Below the pieces are notes generated by a model that did no database searches, was not told the origin of the DNA, and saw nothing but the letters and a program-made list of their open reading frames with translations. The translations under genes and the position numbers were made by a program. DNA of 64,000 nucleotides from Klebsiella ornithinolytica NBRC 105727 = ATCC 31898 (GTDB lineage: Bacteria > Pseudomonadota > Gammaproteobacteria > Enterobacterales > Enterobacteriaceae). Shown here in pieces: positions 11,024 to 20,828 of this stretch; position 1 is the first letter of the stretch, and every line of letters starts with the position of its first letter. The stretch is taken from NCBI RefSeq assembly GCF_001598295.1, contig NZ_BCYR01000010.1, forward strand, positions 1-64,000. The letters are read 5' to 3'.

Positions 11024-11491
11024 ATGATTTTACGTGTTTTGGCTGTCTCGATGATTGGTTTATCGCTTGCAGGTTGCGTGAGCAGCAGCGGCCTCTCCGG
11101 AGACGTTTACTCCGCATCGGAAGCCAAACAGGTGCAAAGCGTCACCTACGGGACCATTGTTCATACCCGTGCAGTTCAGATCCAGAGCGGTGATGACAGC
11201 AATGCTATCGGTGCTATCGGTGGTGCGGTACTGGGGGGGTTCCTCGGTAATACCATCGGCGGCGGTACTGGCCGCTCTCTGGCAACCGCAGCAGGCGCAG
11301 TCGCCGGCGGCGTAGCCGGCCAGGGCGTACAGGGCGCAATGAACAAAACTCAGGGCGTTGAGCTGGAAATCCGTAAGGATGACGGCAATACCATCCTGGT
11401 CGTGCAGAAACAGGGTACCACGCCGTTCTCTGTCGGTCAGCGCGTGGCGATTGCCGGCAGCGGCAGCCAGGTTACCGTTTCCCCACGTTAA
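11024..11491 (+). CDS. slyB: SlyB outer-membrane lipoprotein
   Basis: 155 residues, the E. coli length. A lipoprotein signal peptide ends at lipobox LAGC (Cys18). Then follow a Gly-rich glycine-zipper membrane segment (AIGAIGGAVLGGFLGNTIGGG...AAGAVAGGVAGQGVQ, about residues 63-105) and a C-terminal beta domain (ELEIRKDDGNTILVVQKQG). SlyB is a PhoPQ-induced envelope-stress lipoprotein that stabilises outer-membrane proteins. GAAGGAG lies 8 bases before the ATG. In K-12, slyA is the next gene; here a diguanylate cyclase gene intervenes. Confidence 0.95.
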   Translation: MILRVLAVSMIGLSLAGCVSSSGLSGDVYSASEAKQVQSVTYGTIVHTRAVQIQSGDDSNAIGAIGGAVLGGFLGNTIGGGTGRSLATAAGAVAGGVAGQGVQGAMNKTQGVELEIRKDDGNTILVVQKQGTTPFSVGQRVAIAGSGSQVTVSPR

Positions 11492-11729
11492 GTTTGAACC
11501 TCTCAGTGCGGTCTTTATGGCCGCCCTGCTTTTCCCTGTTGTTAATATAGCTACTCTCACCTGATAGTATGGTGCCCGGCATCGTTTTTAGAATCATCCA
11601 GTCATTTTCTAATAACCATTCAACATTTGCTTTCGCTCAACATTTATTATTTACCATATCGTATTATCGGTATGTCGCCCTGCCACAGTACCGCAGAATG
11701 GAAAAATATTTTTTGCAAGGATGTAATGC

Positions 11730-13082
11730 ATGCTTATTAATAGAAAACGCTTAGTACTGCGAGTTTTTATCTATCTGAGTATCTGCGCTCTTATGATGGG
11801 GGCCATACATTTATTCTCCGCCTCAGCAATTAATCGTATACCTGCGTTTAATCCCTTACTCTTCCCCGTATTAACTATTTTATTATTAATACTCCACATC
11901 ACAATTGCATGTTTTATGGTAATGAAATACTGGTGTGACAGAAAACGCTTGTACCTGATCGCTATCGCCTGCGCCTTCGCCGGTTCCTCTTCGTTGATGT
12001 TTGGGACACTCAGTAGCTATCCGGGCTGGTTCCTTTGTGACTCGGGACTTTATGCCAATGCAAACGATGCGCTGATCTTCTATACTTTCCGCAATATGAT
12101 GATGATGGTACTGTTTATCACCGCGACCATTTTGTACGCCTTTCGTCATAGCGAGAAGCTCACCCGAAAAGCACATGTGCTTATTCTGACATTTTGCATT
12201 GGTTTCACCATAATTGTTATTACTCTGTCATGGTTGTATTCAAGTCATCATTCATTACTGACGGCAGCTTTAATTGACAATGACACGCTTATTCATTCCG
12301 AACTATGGCGAAATATCGTCGGCTGCCTGTTAGCCATTGGATGGTTAATAACACTGGTATTACTAATTTTCATCACTCAGCTGCGCAATATATTTTGGTT
12401 CAGCGGTTCCTTTTTTTGCAGTGCATATATCTTTACATTGCTTTTTCTGCTGCTTGCAAACGGCAGTTCAGAAAATGCGTGGTATCACGCTCGTTTCTTT
12501 GAAGTACTCAGTACGTTATTCATGTTCTTTATATTGTTGTACGATGTGTTTAGCCTTTATCGGGAATCCGAGGATAAATACGTGAACTCTTATCAAAATT
12601 CGATCCGTGATTCGCTGACCCGGTTGTACAATCGCAGCCACTTTTACGATACCCTCACCGCCCTGCTGCCGACGGTATCAGTCAGACAGCCGCTTTCCGT
12701 GGTCGTCTGCGACCTCGACTTTTTTAAACGCATTAACGATAACTACGGGCATATACAGGGTGATAGAGTCATCCAGTTTGCGGCGAATGCTTTACAGCAA
12801 AATATTCGTACGCAGGATACGGCTGCCCGAATCGGCGGCGAAGAGTTCGCTCTGCTGTTGGTCAATACGGGGCAGCAAGAGGCCCTGACAATAGCAGAAC
12901 GTATCCGTCTTGCGATAAATGAACAGCAAGATGATCTTCCGGAAAGAATGACCATCAGCGCCGGGGTATTCACCACCACCGACGGGACGCTCAGTGCCGA
13001 GGAGTATGTGAAGCGAGCCGATGCCGCCATGTATCATGCCAAGAACAGTGGGCGCAATCAGGTGGTTGTCTGGCAGGAGTGA
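11730..13082 (+). CDS. Membrane-anchored diguanylate cyclase (GGDEF)
   Basis: 450 residues. The N-terminal half (1-275) has about eight hydrophobic helices (near 10-30, 42-66, 75-93, 118-138, 147-170, 195-216, 224-243, 256-273), resembling a MASE-type integral sensor (perhaps MASE4). The GGDEF domain spans about 290-448: signature GGEEF at 369-373 is intact and an RxxD inhibitory site (RTQD, 360-363) lies five residues before it, so an active, product-inhibited c-di-GMP synthase is expected. The N-terminal coding region and the 11.5-11.75 kb leader are much more AT-rich than neighbours. K-12 has no gene between slyB and slyA, so this is a lineage-specific insertion. No paired phosphodiesterase is visible. 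The sensed signal is unknown. Confidence 0.9.
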   Translation: MLINRKRLVLRVFIYLSICALMMGAIHLFSASAINRIPAFNPLLFPVLTILLLILHITIACFMVMKYWCDRKRLYLIAIACAFAGSSSLMFGTLSSYPGWFLCDSGLYANANDALIFYTFRNMMMMVLFITATILYAFRHSEKLTRKAHVLILTFCIGFTIIVITLSWLYSSHHSLLTAALIDNDTLIHSELWRNIVGCLLAIGWLITLVLLIFITQLRNIFWFSGSFFCSAYIFTLLFLLLANGSSENAWYHARFFEVLSTLFMFFILLYDVFSLYRESEDKYVNSYQNSIRDSLTRLYNRSHFYDTLTALLPTVSVRQPLSVVVCDLDFFKRINDNYGHIQGDRVIQFAANALQQNIRTQDTAARIGGEEFALLLVNTGQQEALTIAERIRLAINEQQDDLPERMTISAGVFTTTDGTLSAEEYVKRADAAMYHAKNSGRNQVVVWQE

Positions 13083-13105
13083 ATAAATGGACAATCAAAA
13101 GCAAT

Positions 13106-13134
13106 AAAAAAGGGCCTTGAATGCTCAGGGCCCT
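13106..13134 (-). terminator. Terminator after slyA (minus strand)
   Basis: A 10-bp stem with one G-T pair (13111-13120 with 13125-13134) and a 4-base loop, followed on the minus strand by six T (complement of 13105-13110). It ends slyA and may also stop transcription arriving from the diguanylate cyclase. Confidence 0.8.
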
Positions 13135-13141
13135 GAATAAA

Positions 13142-13576
13142 TTAATCTTTTGCCTGAAGATCGAGGATATTTTGTTCCAGTTTACGGATTAAATTGAGCA
13201 GCGTAGCGACCTCTTCTGCCGACACACCAGACAGAATCTCATCTCGCGTCTTGCCGATCACTTCTTCCATTTCGTTGATCAGCGGCTCGGCTTTTTCCGT
13301 TAACCTGATTCGTTTCGCGCGCCGGTCGTTTGCACAAGTCTGGCGAGAAATAAGCCCTTTCTCTTCCAGCTGATCCAGCGTACGCACCAGTGAGGGTTGC
13401 TCGATACCAATAGCTTTCGCCAGTTGAATCTGCGACTGCTCAGGAGGCAGCTGATGAATATTGTGCAACGTGACCCAATGGGTCTGCGTTAACTCCAGAG
13501 GTTTCAGGCGATGGTCGATCAGCGCGCGCCAGACGCGCACTAAACGTGCCAGATCAGAACCCAGTGGCGATTCCAA
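13142..13576 (-). CDS. slyA: MarR-family transcriptional regulator SlyA
   Basis: 144 residues starting at a TTG. SlyA is a dimeric winged-helix regulator that counters H-NS silencing and, with PhoP, controls envelope and virulence genes. The HTH lies about residues 47-75 ([27 protein letters not shown]) and the wing contains [13 protein letters not shown]. Start choice: AAGGAG (13583-13588) abuts the ATG at 13582 with no spacer but lies 6 bases before the TTG at 13576, which gives (M)ESPLGSD..., the E. coli start. The divergent ydhIJK operon is a typical SlyA-linked neighbour. Confidence 0.95.
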   Translation of the reverse strand: MESPLGSDLARLVRVWRALIDHRLKPLELTQTHWVTLHNIHQLPPEQSQIQLAKAIGIEQPSLVRTLDQLEEKGLISRQTCANDRRAKRIRLTEKAEPLINEMEEVIGKTRDEILSGVSAEEVATLLNLIRKLEQNILDLQAKD

Positions 13577-13754
13577 TTTCATCTCCTTATAATTAGCTTG
13601 CTAAGTTATTATACTGATTTTAGAATAGTGTGCAGCATTTGAATAATCAAAACAAATGAATTACCTGATACACCAAATTCAAAACAATGATTTACAATGT
13701 GTAATAGTAGCATGCTCTGAACATTCTCCCTGCAATGGCAAAGGATTTTTGCTT

Positions 13755-13991
13755 GTGAAACTGAGTCTTAACACTTCCGGATTGGCGCTCCAGGACCTGG
13801 TATTCGGTGCGTCAATTTACTTTCCCCCCTTGTTTAAAGCCGTATTGCTGGGATTTTTTATCTGGCTGGTTATTCACCGCCAGCTGCGAGACTGGATGTA
13901 TGCCGGCGATATCTGGCATCCCTTGCTGATGGATCTGTCCCTGTTTGCACTCTCTGTGTGTCTGGCTCTGGTTTTACTGACTGCCTGGTAA
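13755..13991 (+). CDS. ydhI: YdhI, small DUF1656 inner-membrane protein
   Basis: 78 residues from a GTG start preceded by AAGGA nine bases upstream; this start gives (M)[24 protein letters not shown], aligned with the 78-residue E. coli YdhI. The frame is open 33 codons further upstream but that part is unlike the family. It is a DUF1656 protein with two hydrophobic segments (residues about 20-40 and 55-77). It is the first gene of ydhI-ydhJ-ydhK, which resembles the aaeX-aaeA-aaeB aromatic-acid efflux operon. It lies divergent from slyA, probably under SlyA control. Confidence 0.9.
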   Translation: MKLSLNTSGLALQDLVFGASIYFPPLFKAVLLGFFIWLVIHRQLRDWMYAGDIWHPLLMDLSLFALSVCLALVLLTAW

Positions 13992-14001
13992 TGTTCACGA
14001 C

Positions 14002-14898
14002 ATGAAAAAACTCAAATACCTCTCGACCTTGTTGGTCGCCGCACTCGCTATCATTGCCGCCTGGCTGGTCTGGAACTATTACACGCAATCGCCGTGGACC
14101 CGGGATGGCAAAGTCCGCGCCGAACAGGTCAGCATTACGCCGCAGGTCTCTGGCAGCATCCTCCAGCTGAACGTGCGCGATAACCAGCTGGTCAAAGCCG
14201 GCGACGTTCTGTTCAGGATCGATGACACCCCCTATCGTATTGCCGCTCTCAACGCCGAAGCGCAGCTCGCGAAAGCGCAAGCGGAAATGGCTAAAGCCAA
14301 AGCGGAGCAAACGAAAGCGGCCAGTGATGCCCGTCGTCGTCGTCATCTTTCGCAAGAGGCCATCTCCGCCGAAGATCTGGAAAGCGCCAATACCGCGCTG
14401 GACACCGCCACCACCAACCTTGAGGCCGCCAAAGCGGTGGTCGGCGTGGCGCAGGCCAGTCTGGAGCACGCGCAATGGCAGCTTGGCCAGACGGCCGTGA
14501 AATCGCCGGTAGATGGCTGGGTGACAAACTTAACGACCCGCGTGGGCGACTACGCCTCGGCAGGCCACCCGGTTTTCGCCCTTGTCGATAGCAATTCGTT
14601 TTATGTCATTGGTTATTTTGAAGAAACTAAGCTGCGCCATATTCGCTCTGGCGATAATGCGCAGATAGTGTTGTACAGCAGTAAACAAACGTTACAGGGT
14701 CACGTATCCAGTATCGGTCGCGCCATCGTCGACCAAAGCGTCGAAGGCGGGAACAGCCTGGTTGCCAATATTAAACCGAATATCCCGTGGGTTCGTCTGG
14801 CCCAGCGCGTACCGGTGCGCATCGAACTCAACAGTTTGCCTGCGGATACGACGCTGGTTTCCGGGACCACCTGCACCGTCTCAATTGGCGAACCCTGA
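14002..14898 (+). CDS. ydhJ: YdhJ, HlyD/AaeA-type efflux adaptor (membrane fusion protein)
   Basis: 298 residues. One N-terminal membrane anchor (about 8-25) is followed by a periplasmic adaptor: lipoyl half-motif [33 protein letters not shown] (about 40-72), a long Ala/Lys-rich coiled-coil hairpin (about 80-160), the second lipoyl half ([25 protein letters not shown], 163-187) and a beta-barrel. The pairing partner is YdhK, whose ATG overlaps the YdhJ stop (TGATG). By analogy with AaeA it should link an inner-membrane pump to an outer-membrane channel; the substrate is unknown. Confidence 0.92.
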   Translation: MKKLKYLSTLLVAALAIIAAWLVWNYYTQSPWTRDGKVRAEQVSITPQVSGSILQLNVRDNQLVKAGDVLFRIDDTPYRIAALNAEAQLAKAQAEMAKAKAEQTKAASDARRRRHLSQEAISAEDLESANTALDTATTNLEAAKAVVGVAQASLEHAQWQLGQTAVKSPVDGWVTNLTTRVGDYASAGHPVFALVDSNSFYVIGYFEETKLRHIRSGDNAQIVLYSSKQTLQGHVSSIGRAIVDQSVEGGNSLVANIKPNIPWVRLAQRVPVRIELNSLPADTTLVSGTTCTVSIGEP

Positions 14899-16922
14899 TG
14901 AAACTGCAGGTCTCGTCATGGCGTGCTCTTCCCTGGGTTAAAGCCAGCCGTCCGCAATGGCGCTATGCCCTGCGTAACGGCATTGCGATGTGTCTCGCGC
15001 TGAGTATTGCCTACTGGCTGGATCTTGATGAGCCTTACTGGGCGATGACCTCTGCCGCCGTCGTCAGCTTCCCGACGGTGGGTGGCGTGATCAGTAAGTG
15101 CTTCGGGCGTATTGCCGGAAGCCTGCTCGGCGCCTGCGCCGCGCTACTGCTCGCCGGACATACGCTAAACGACCCCTGGCTATTTTTATTCAGCATTTCG
15201 GCGTGGATTGCGCTCTGCACCTGGGCCTGCGCGATGTATACCAACAACGTAGCCTACGCCTTCCAGCTCGCCGGCTATACCTGCGCCATTATCGCCTTTC
15301 CGGTTATCAACATTACCGACGCCAACGAGCTGTGGACTATCGCGCAGTCGCGAGTGTGCGAGGTTATCGTCGGTATCCTGTGCGGCGGGCTGATGATGAT
15401 GATCATGCCCAGTACCTCGGATGGCACTGCGCTGCTGACGGCATTGAAAAATATGCATGCTCGTCTGCTTGAGCACGCCAGTCTGCTGTGGGTGCCGGAA
15501 ACCACCGATGCCATTCGTACCGCCCACGAAAGCGTGATCGGGCAAATCCTGACCATGAACCTGCTGCGAATTCAGGCCTTCTGGAGTCATTACCGTTTTC
15601 GCCGTCAGAATCCGCTGCTGAACTATTTACTCCACCAGCAGCTGCGGCTGACCAGCGTAATCTCCAGCCTGCGCCGGATGTTAGTGAACTGGCCGGCCGC
15701 GCCGGCGCAGACCCGCGAAGTGCTGGAAACGCTGCTTACCGCGCTGGCTAATCCACGGGCCGATTTTTACGCTGTCGCACGGATAATCGCCCCGCTGGCG
15801 CCTCCCGCCGATGCCGACTATCGCCATCTCGCGTTCTGGAAGCGCCTGCGCTATTTCTGCCGCCTGTATCTGGACAGCAGTCGCTGGCTCCGCCGCGTGG
15901 AAAACGCCTCGGTAATCGCCGAATTTAATGTTCCTTCCGCCCCGGCGTTAGCGCGTCATACCGATCAGGCCGAAGCGTTGTGGAACGGTATCAGAACCTT
16001 CTGTGCGCTGGTTGCGGTGGGTGCCTGGGGTATCAGCACCCAATGGCAGTCCTGCGCCGCCGCGCTCACCCTGGCGGCGATTTGCTGCGTGCTTTATTCA
16101 GTCTCACCTTCGCCGTTCAAATCGCTGAGCCTGCTGATGCGTACGCTGATATTGCTGTCGCTATTCAGCTTCGGGGTGAAGTTCGGTCTGATGGTGCAGA
16201 TAACCGACCTGTGGCAGTTCCTGCTGTTCCTTTTCCCGCTGCTCACCACCATGCAATTGCTCAAACTGCAGATGCCAAAGCTGGCGGGTCTCTGGGGACA
16301 ATTGATTGTGTTCATGGGGTCGTTTATTTCGGTGACCAACCCGCCGGTCTACGACTTTGCCTCGTTTCTCAACGACAATCTTGGAAAAATCATTGGCGTT
16401 GGCTTTGCCTGGCTTGCTTTTGCGGTGATCAGTCCCGGTTCCGATGCGCGCAAGAGCCGCCGGCACATAAAGGCGTTACGCCGTCACTTTGTCGACCAGC
16501 TGAGCCGCCGCCCTCAGCATAGCGAGCACGAGTTTGAATCGCTGGTCTACCATCACATCAGTCAGTTAAGTAACAGCCAGGATGCTCTCGCGCGCCGCTG
16601 GCTGCTGCGCTGGGGCGTGGTGCTGCTTAACTGTTCGCACGTGGTCTGGCAGCTTCGCGAGTGGGAAACCCGCTCTGACCCGCTCTCGCAGGTGCGGGAT
16701 TTATGCATCAGTCTGCTCCGGGATGTCATGAGCGAGCGCGGCGTCCAGCAGCGTCCTCTGGCCTCAACCTTGCAGGAGCTACAGCGAATTTGCGATACCC
16801 TGAACCACCATCACCAGCCGGCAGCAAAAGAGCTGGCCGCCGTGATCTGGCGGCTGTATTGCGCCCTGTCTCAACTTGAGCAGGCACCTGAGGTCGGGAC
16901 GATAACCGAAAGAGCTACTTAA
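14898..16922 (+). CDS. ydhK: YdhK, FUSC/AaeB-family inner-membrane efflux protein
   Basis: 674 residues (E. coli 670), from the ATG that overlaps the ydhJ stop by one base; an in-frame opening 37 codons upstream lies inside ydhJ and is rejected. It has two hydrophobic repeats of about five to six helices (residues about 25-175 and 365-520), each followed by a cytoplasmic helical domain, the FUSC (fusaric-acid resistance) architecture. With YdhJ it likely exports aromatic or other organic acids; this is inferred from AaeB. Its 3' end overlaps the convergent sodC by 8 bases. Confidence 0.93.
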   Translation: MKLQVSSWRALPWVKASRPQWRYALRNGIAMCLALSIAYWLDLDEPYWAMTSAAVVSFPTVGGVISKCFGRIAGSLLGACAALLLAGHTLNDPWLFLFSISAWIALCTWACAMYTNNVAYAFQLAGYTCAIIAFPVINITDANELWTIAQSRVCEVIVGILCGGLMMMIMPSTSDGTALLTALKNMHARLLEHASLLWVPETTDAIRTAHESVIGQILTMNLLRIQAFWSHYRFRRQNPLLNYLLHQQLRLTSVISSLRRMLVNWPAAPAQTREVLETLLTALANPRADFYAVARIIAPLAPPADADYRHLAFWKRLRYFCRLYLDSSRWLRRVENASVIAEFNVPSAPALARHTDQAEALWNGIRTFCALVAVGAWGISTQWQSCAAALTLAAICCVLYSVSPSPFKSLSLLMRTLILLSLFSFGVKFGLMVQITDLWQFLLFLFPLLTTMQLLKLQMPKLAGLWGQLIVFMGSFISVTNPPVYDFASFLNDNLGKIIGVGFAWLAFAVISPGSDARKSRRHIKALRRHFVDQLSRRPQHSEHEFESLVYHHISQLSNSQDALARRWLLRWGVVLLNCSHVVWQLREWETRSDPLSQVRDLCISLLRDVMSERGVQQRPLASTLQELQRICDTLNHHHQPAAKELAAVIWRLYCALSQLEQAPEVGTITERAT

Positions 16923-17436
16923 TCACCCCGCAGGCAAAACGTTCGCCGCCTCCGCCAAGGGGCTGCGGACTGTCGGACATATTGTCGCCACCAATGTGGA
17001 CCATCAGGGCTTTTCCCCGTACCTCATCCAGCGTTTTAAGCCGCGGCGCCACCATCGGCCGGGTGGCTTTCCCGTCGCTGTTGACTACCAGTACCGGCAG
17101 GTCGCCCAGATGCCCGCGCCCCTCGGGCCCTTCATGTTTCCCGGTCTGTTGCGGGTCGTAATGTCCGCCGGCGGCACCGGCAGCGACGGCTTTACCCTCT
17201 TTTATCGCCGGCTGGCAGCTACCGTTAGCATGAATGTGAAAACCATGTCGACCCGGCGGTAGCGCTTTGAGATCTGGGGTAAATTCCAGCCCCTTTGCGG
17301 TCTCGCTGATTTTAACGCTGCCAATGGCCTGGCCCACGCTTTGGCGGGTAACAAGATTGAGATCCACGTTTTCGCTGGCCGCCTGCGCGCCCGCTGAGAT
17401 CGCTAAAGTCAATATGGCGAGGATACATCGTTGCAT
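16915..17436 (-). CDS. sodC: Periplasmic Cu,Zn superoxide dismutase
   Basis: 173 residues, equal to E. coli SodC. A signal peptide of about 19 residues ends AGAQA. Metal ligands are all present: His67, His69, His92 and His147 for copper and His92, His101, His109 and Asp112 for zinc; Cys74 and Cys169 form the conserved disulfide. It dismutes periplasmic superoxide. The start at 17436 (MQRCILAIL) is chosen over an upstream open extension because it begins the signal peptide. The stop codons of sodC and ydhK overlap tail to tail by 8 bases. ydhF lies 71 bases upstream on the same strand. Confidence 0.97.
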   Translation of the reverse strand: MQRCILAILTLAISAGAQAASENVDLNLVTRQSVGQAIGSVKISETAKGLEFTPDLKALPPGRHGFHIHANGSCQPAIKEGKAVAAGAAGGHYDPQQTGKHEGPEGRGHLGDLPVLVVNSDGKATRPMVAPRLKTLDEVRGKALMVHIGGDNMSDSPQPLGGGGERFACGVIK

Positions 17437-17507
17437 AACACCTCCAGAATGGCTCTGTCCCTGATAAGGGTAAACCAGAGACGGCCATTGCGGAGGCGGT
17501 GGGAGGA

Positions 17508-18404
17508 TTATGGTACGTCGTAGCCCAACGCGGCTTTGCGGATGCGGAACCACTGCTGACGAGACATATTCAGTTTTTCGGCCACCACGGCAGAGCGCAC
17601 ACGCTCAATTTTACCGGAGCCGATAATCGGCAACGGCTGCGACGGCAGACGCAGGATCCACGCATAAACCACCTGCTCAATGCTCTCAGCATTCAGCTCC
17701 TGAGCCACTTGCGCCAGCTCATCACGCAGCGGCTGGAAGCTTTCATCATTAAACAAGCGCCCGCCGCCGAGACAAGACCAGGCCATTGGCCGGATACGCA
17801 GCTGCTGCAGCTGATCCAGCGTACCATCCAGCAGCAGCGGCTGGTGTACCGGGGAGATTTCAACCTGGTTGGTGGCCAGCGTAAACGGCAGACGCGATTG
17901 CAGCAGCGTAAACTGCGCCGGCGTAAAGTTGGAGACGCCAAAGTGGCGAACTTTGCCGCTGTGATGCAGTGCGAGAAAGGCCTCCGCCACCTCATCCGCA
18001 TTCATTAACGGATCCGGGCGGTGAATCAGCAGCAAATCAAGATGGTCGGTCGCCAGATTGCGCAAGGACTGCTCGGCACTTAAAACGATATGATCGCGGT
18101 CGGTGATATAGTGGCCGATGGTGTTTTCGGCGCGGGCTTTAGTGGCAATCCCACACTTGCTGACGATTTCCATGCGGCTACGCAGATGCGGAGCCTGCTT
18201 CAGCGCCTCGCCAAAGGCCGCTTCGCACTGATAATCACCGTAAATATCTGCGTGATCAACCGTAGTCACGCCCAGATCCAGGTGCTGCTCAATAAAGCTG
18301 ACCCGCTCGTTCACGGACATATTCCAGTCCATCAAACGCCAGTAGCCCATCACAAAACGCGAGAATTCCGGCCCCTGTGGGGCCATAGCAATACGCTGAA
18401 CCAT
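17508..18404 (-). CDS. ydhF: Aldo/keto reductase YdhF
   Basis: 298 residues, same as E. coli YdhF. A TIM-barrel NADPH-dependent oxidoreductase: the AKR tetrad is seen as Asp48 region DHADIYG (Asp/Tyr, about residues 50-56), SKCGI with the catalytic lysine (about residue 83) and HRPDPL with histidine (about 128). The C-terminal GSGKIERV is the NADP-phosphate binding segment. The physiological substrate is not known. It precedes sodC on the minus strand and is followed upstream by ydhL. Confidence 0.94.
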   Translation of the reverse strand: MVQRIAMAPQGPEFSRFVMGYWRLMDWNMSVNERVSFIEQHLDLGVTTVDHADIYGDYQCEAAFGEALKQAPHLRSRMEIVSKCGIATKARAENTIGHYITDRDHIVLSAEQSLRNLATDHLDLLLIHRPDPLMNADEVAEAFLALHHSGKVRHFGVSNFTPAQFTLLQSRLPFTLATNQVEISPVHQPLLLDGTLDQLQQLRIRPMAWSCLGGGRLFNDESFQPLRDELAQVAQELNAESIEQVVYAWILRLPSQPLPIIGSGKIERVRSAVVAEKLNMSRQQWFRIRKAALGYDVP

Positions 18405-18452
18405 AACAACGTCCTCAACAAAAAAGTGTGTTGAGTATACGCAATTTTGCCA

Positions 18453-18692
18453 TTAAAACAGTGAAGGCTGCTGTGGTTCTTCCTCGGCCTGCGGTTTATT
18501 CGCGCGTAATTTGCGCAACAGACGCTGCCGGCACAGGCGCAGCACGTCTTGCTTCTGGACATCACTCATTGTTTGCCAGTGAAAACGCTCTTCGCGACTA
18601 CGAAAGCAACCGCGACAAAATCCACGTTCGTCCGACTGACAAATTCCCCGGCATGGACTCTGTACCGGGAAAAACTCCAGCTGCTCTGCCAC
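18453..18692 (-). CDS. ydhL: YdhL, DUF1289 small cysteine-rich protein
   Basis: 79 residues, aligned end to end with E. coli YdhL. Cysteines in SPCRGICQSDERGFCRGCFRSREE (residues 14-29) form a C-x3-C-x8-C-x2-C pattern suggesting a small metal-binding or Fe-S site. The function is unknown. It is divergent from nemR and shares its upstream region, including the NemR operator 109 bases away, so co-regulation is possible. Confidence 0.92.
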   Translation of the reverse strand: MAEQLEFFPVQSPCRGICQSDERGFCRGCFRSREERFHWQTMSDVQKQDVLRLCRQRLLRKLRANKPQAEEEPQQPSLF

Positions 18693-18800
18693 TCCACGCC
18701 TCCGGCGACTTCTCTGTGTCTTTTATTGAAGACGTTTCAACTCTGCTTCGCAACTTTTGTTGTTCAGCCTCTGCCCCAGGCGACATTTTTTTGCTTGCAT

Positions 18801-18816
18801 TAGACCAATCGGTCTA
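18801..18816 (+). promoter_or_regulatory. NemR operator
   Basis: TAGACC-AATC-GGTCTA is a perfect 6+4+6 palindrome, identical to the NemR box that overlaps the E. coli nemR promoter. It lies 14 bases before the nemR ATG. A looser GACCGGTCTA sequence at 19461-19470, just upstream of nemA, could be a secondary half site. Confidence 0.88.
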
Positions 18817-18830
18817 TTACAGTGAGCGCC

Positions 18831-19430
18831 ATGAACAAACATTGTGAATACGATACCCGCGAACATATTCTGCTGACCGGTGAACAGCTGTGCATGCACC
18901 GCGGTTTTACCGGAATGGGCCTGAGCGAGCTGCTGAAAATAGCGGAAGTGCCGAAAGGCTCTTTCTACCACTATTTTCGCTCTAAAGAAGCTTACGGCGT
19001 CGCGCTGCTTGAATATCACTATGCTGGCTATATCCGCCGCCTGGTTGACCATTTTGCTCACGGCGAAGGAACCTATCGCGACCGCCTGCTGGCTTACTAC
19101 CAGCACACCCTGACGCAGTTTTGCCAGCAGGGTATTATCAGCGGTTGCCTGACGGTCAAGCTCTCCGCTGAAGTGTGCGATTTGTCTGAATCCATGCGTG
19201 AAGAGATGAACAAAGGCGCCAGCCAGATTATTACTTTACTGGGCGAAGCGCTGGAAAAGGGTCGCCAGGAAGGGAGTCTGACATTTGACGGCGATGCCTT
19301 TACCCTCTCCCAGGTGCTTTACTCCCTGTGGCTGGGAGCCAATTTGCAGGCCAAGATTACCCGCAGCGCAATGCCGCTGGAAAGCGCCCTTGCCCATGCC
19401 AAACAGATTATTGCAGCGCCTGGCGTTTAA
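18831..19430 (+). CDS. nemR: NemR, TetR-family electrophile/hypochlorite-sensing repressor
   Basis: 199 residues. The N-terminal TetR HTH spans about residues 10-55 (GFTGMGLSELLKIAEVPKGSFYHYFRSKEAYG). Cys106 in GCLTVKLSAEVCDL corresponds to the redox-sensitive cysteine of E. coli NemR, and the lysine a few residues later is also present. It represses nemRA-gloA until modified by quinones, methylglyoxal, N-ethylmaleimide or HOCl. The start MNKHCEYDT is used; three extra codons upstream would disrupt the E. coli match. Its operator is immediately upstream. Confidence 0.96.
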   Translation: MNKHCEYDTREHILLTGEQLCMHRGFTGMGLSELLKIAEVPKGSFYHYFRSKEAYGVALLEYHYAGYIRRLVDHFAHGEGTYRDRLLAYYQHTLTQFCQQGIISGCLTVKLSAEVCDLSESMREEMNKGASQIITLLGEALEKGRQEGSLTFDGDAFTLSQVLYSLWLGANLQAKITRSAMPLESALAHAKQIIAAPGV

Positions 19431-19483
19431 CAGGCGTTTTTATTTAACGAATTACAAGACGACCGGTCTACTCAGGAGTCATT

Positions 19484-20581
19484 ATGTCCGAATCAAAACT
19501 GTTTTCTCCACTGAAAGTCGGTGCAATAACTGTACCTAACCGTGTATTTATGGCTCCGCTGACGCGTCTGCGCAGTATCGAACCCGGCGATATCCCGACG
19601 CCGTTAATGGCAGAGTACTATCGTCAACGTGCCAGCTCCGGACTGATCATCTCCGAAGCCACGCAGATTTCCGCCCAGGCGAAAGGCTACGCCGGCGCGC
19701 CTGGTCTGCACAGCCCGGAACAGATCGCGGCATGGCAGAAAATTACCGCCGGGGTTCACGCTGAACATGGCCGTATCGCCGTGCAGCTGTGGCATACCGG
19801 TCGTATTTCCCACAACTCCCTGCAGCCCGGCGGCGAAGCGCCGGTTGCGCCTTCTGCTATCAGCGCGGGCACCCGAACCTCCCTGCGCGATGAGCATGGC
19901 CACGCTATTCGCGTCGACACCTCCATGCCGCGTGCGCTGGAGCTCGATGAAATCCCGGGGATCGTCGATGATTTCCGCCAGGCGGTCGGCAATGCCCGCG
20001 ATGCCGGCTTTGACCTTGTAGAGCTGCACTCTGCGCATGGCTACCTGCTGCATCAGTTCCTGTCTCCTTCTTCCAACCACCGTACCGATCAATACGGCGG
20101 CAGCGTTGAAAACCGCGCGCGTCTGGTACTGGAAGTTGTCGATGCCGTCAGCAAAGAGTGGAGCGCCGATCGTATCGGGATCCGCGTGTCGCCAATCGGC
20201 AGTTTCCAGAATGTCGATAATGGCCCGAACGAAGAAGCCGATGCGCTGTATCTGATTGAAGAACTCGCCAAACGCGGCATTGCCTATCTGCACATGTCCG
20301 AGCCGGACTGGGCCGGCGGCCAGCCGTACAGCGACGCATTCCGCCAAAAAGTGCGCGATCGCTTCCCGGGGGCGATTATCGGCGCCGGCGCCTATACGGT
20401 AGAAAAAGCCAACGATCTGATCGGCAAAGGCTTAATTGATGCGGTCGCCTTCGGTCGTGACTATATTGCCAACCCCGATCTGGTCGCACGTCTGCAGCAC
20501 AAGGCCGCGCTGAACCCGCAGCGCCCTGAAAGCTTCTACGGCGGCGGTGCGGAAGGCTATACCGACTACCCGACGTTATAA
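19484..20581 (+). CDS. nemA: N-ethylmaleimide reductase, Old Yellow Enzyme family
   Basis: 365 residues, E. coli length. An FMN TIM-barrel ene-reductase that uses NADPH to reduce N-ethylmaleimide, nitrate esters and other electrophilic alkenes. The substrate-binding pair His182/His185 lies in [16 protein letters not shown]-binding elements MAPLTRLR (23-30), QLWHTGR (101-107) and GAYTVEKA are intact. It follows nemR by 53 bases and precedes gloA, giving the electrophile-defence unit nemR-nemA-gloA. A terminator at 20.7 kb may separate gloA partly. Confidence 0.97.
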   Translation: MSESKLFSPLKVGAITVPNRVFMAPLTRLRSIEPGDIPTPLMAEYYRQRASSGLIISEATQISAQAKGYAGAPGLHSPEQIAAWQKITAGVHAEHGRIAVQLWHTGRISHNSLQPGGEAPVAPSAISAGTRTSLRDEHGHAIRVDTSMPRALELDEIPGIVDDFRQAVGNARDAGFDLVELHSAHGYLLHQFLSPSSNHRTDQYGGSVENRARLVLEVVDAVSKEWSADRIGIRVSPIGSFQNVDNGPNEEADALYLIEELAKRGIAYLHMSEPDWAGGQPYSDAFRQKVRDRFPGAIIGAGAYTVEKANDLIGKGLIDAVAFGRDYIANPDLVARLQHKAALNPQRPESFYGGGAEGYTDYPTL

Positions 20582-20694
20582 TCCGGCCGGGTATGGCGAC
20601 GTTTAGCCGCTATACTCGTATTCTGTCGCATCTGACTGCACGTCCTGGACGCACTCACGCCGTCCGCGGATGCGATAAGAAAGATCGGCGTAAG

Positions 20695-20719
20695 GGCCGC
20701 CTGAAATGGCGGCCTTTTT
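20695..20719 (+). terminator. Intrinsic terminator between nemA and gloA
   Basis: A 7-bp perfect GC stem GGCCGCC/GGCGGCC (20695-20701 with 20708-20714), a 6-base loop and five T. It lies 114 bases after nemA and 110 bases before gloA, so gloA probably also has its own promoter in the 20720-20828 interval. Confidence 0.8.
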
Positions 20720-20828
20720 ACGATATAGTGCTCAGGGGTATGAAACGCCTTGTCCGTTTTGTTACGCTATTCAGACAATTGCACATACGGTCTCTGCTAA
20801 GGGGCTGTAAACAAGGAGTATAAAAACT

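Noticed and set aside
20593..20823. 76-codon frame between nemA and gloA
   Set aside because: It crosses an intrinsic terminator and has no ribosome site or family match.
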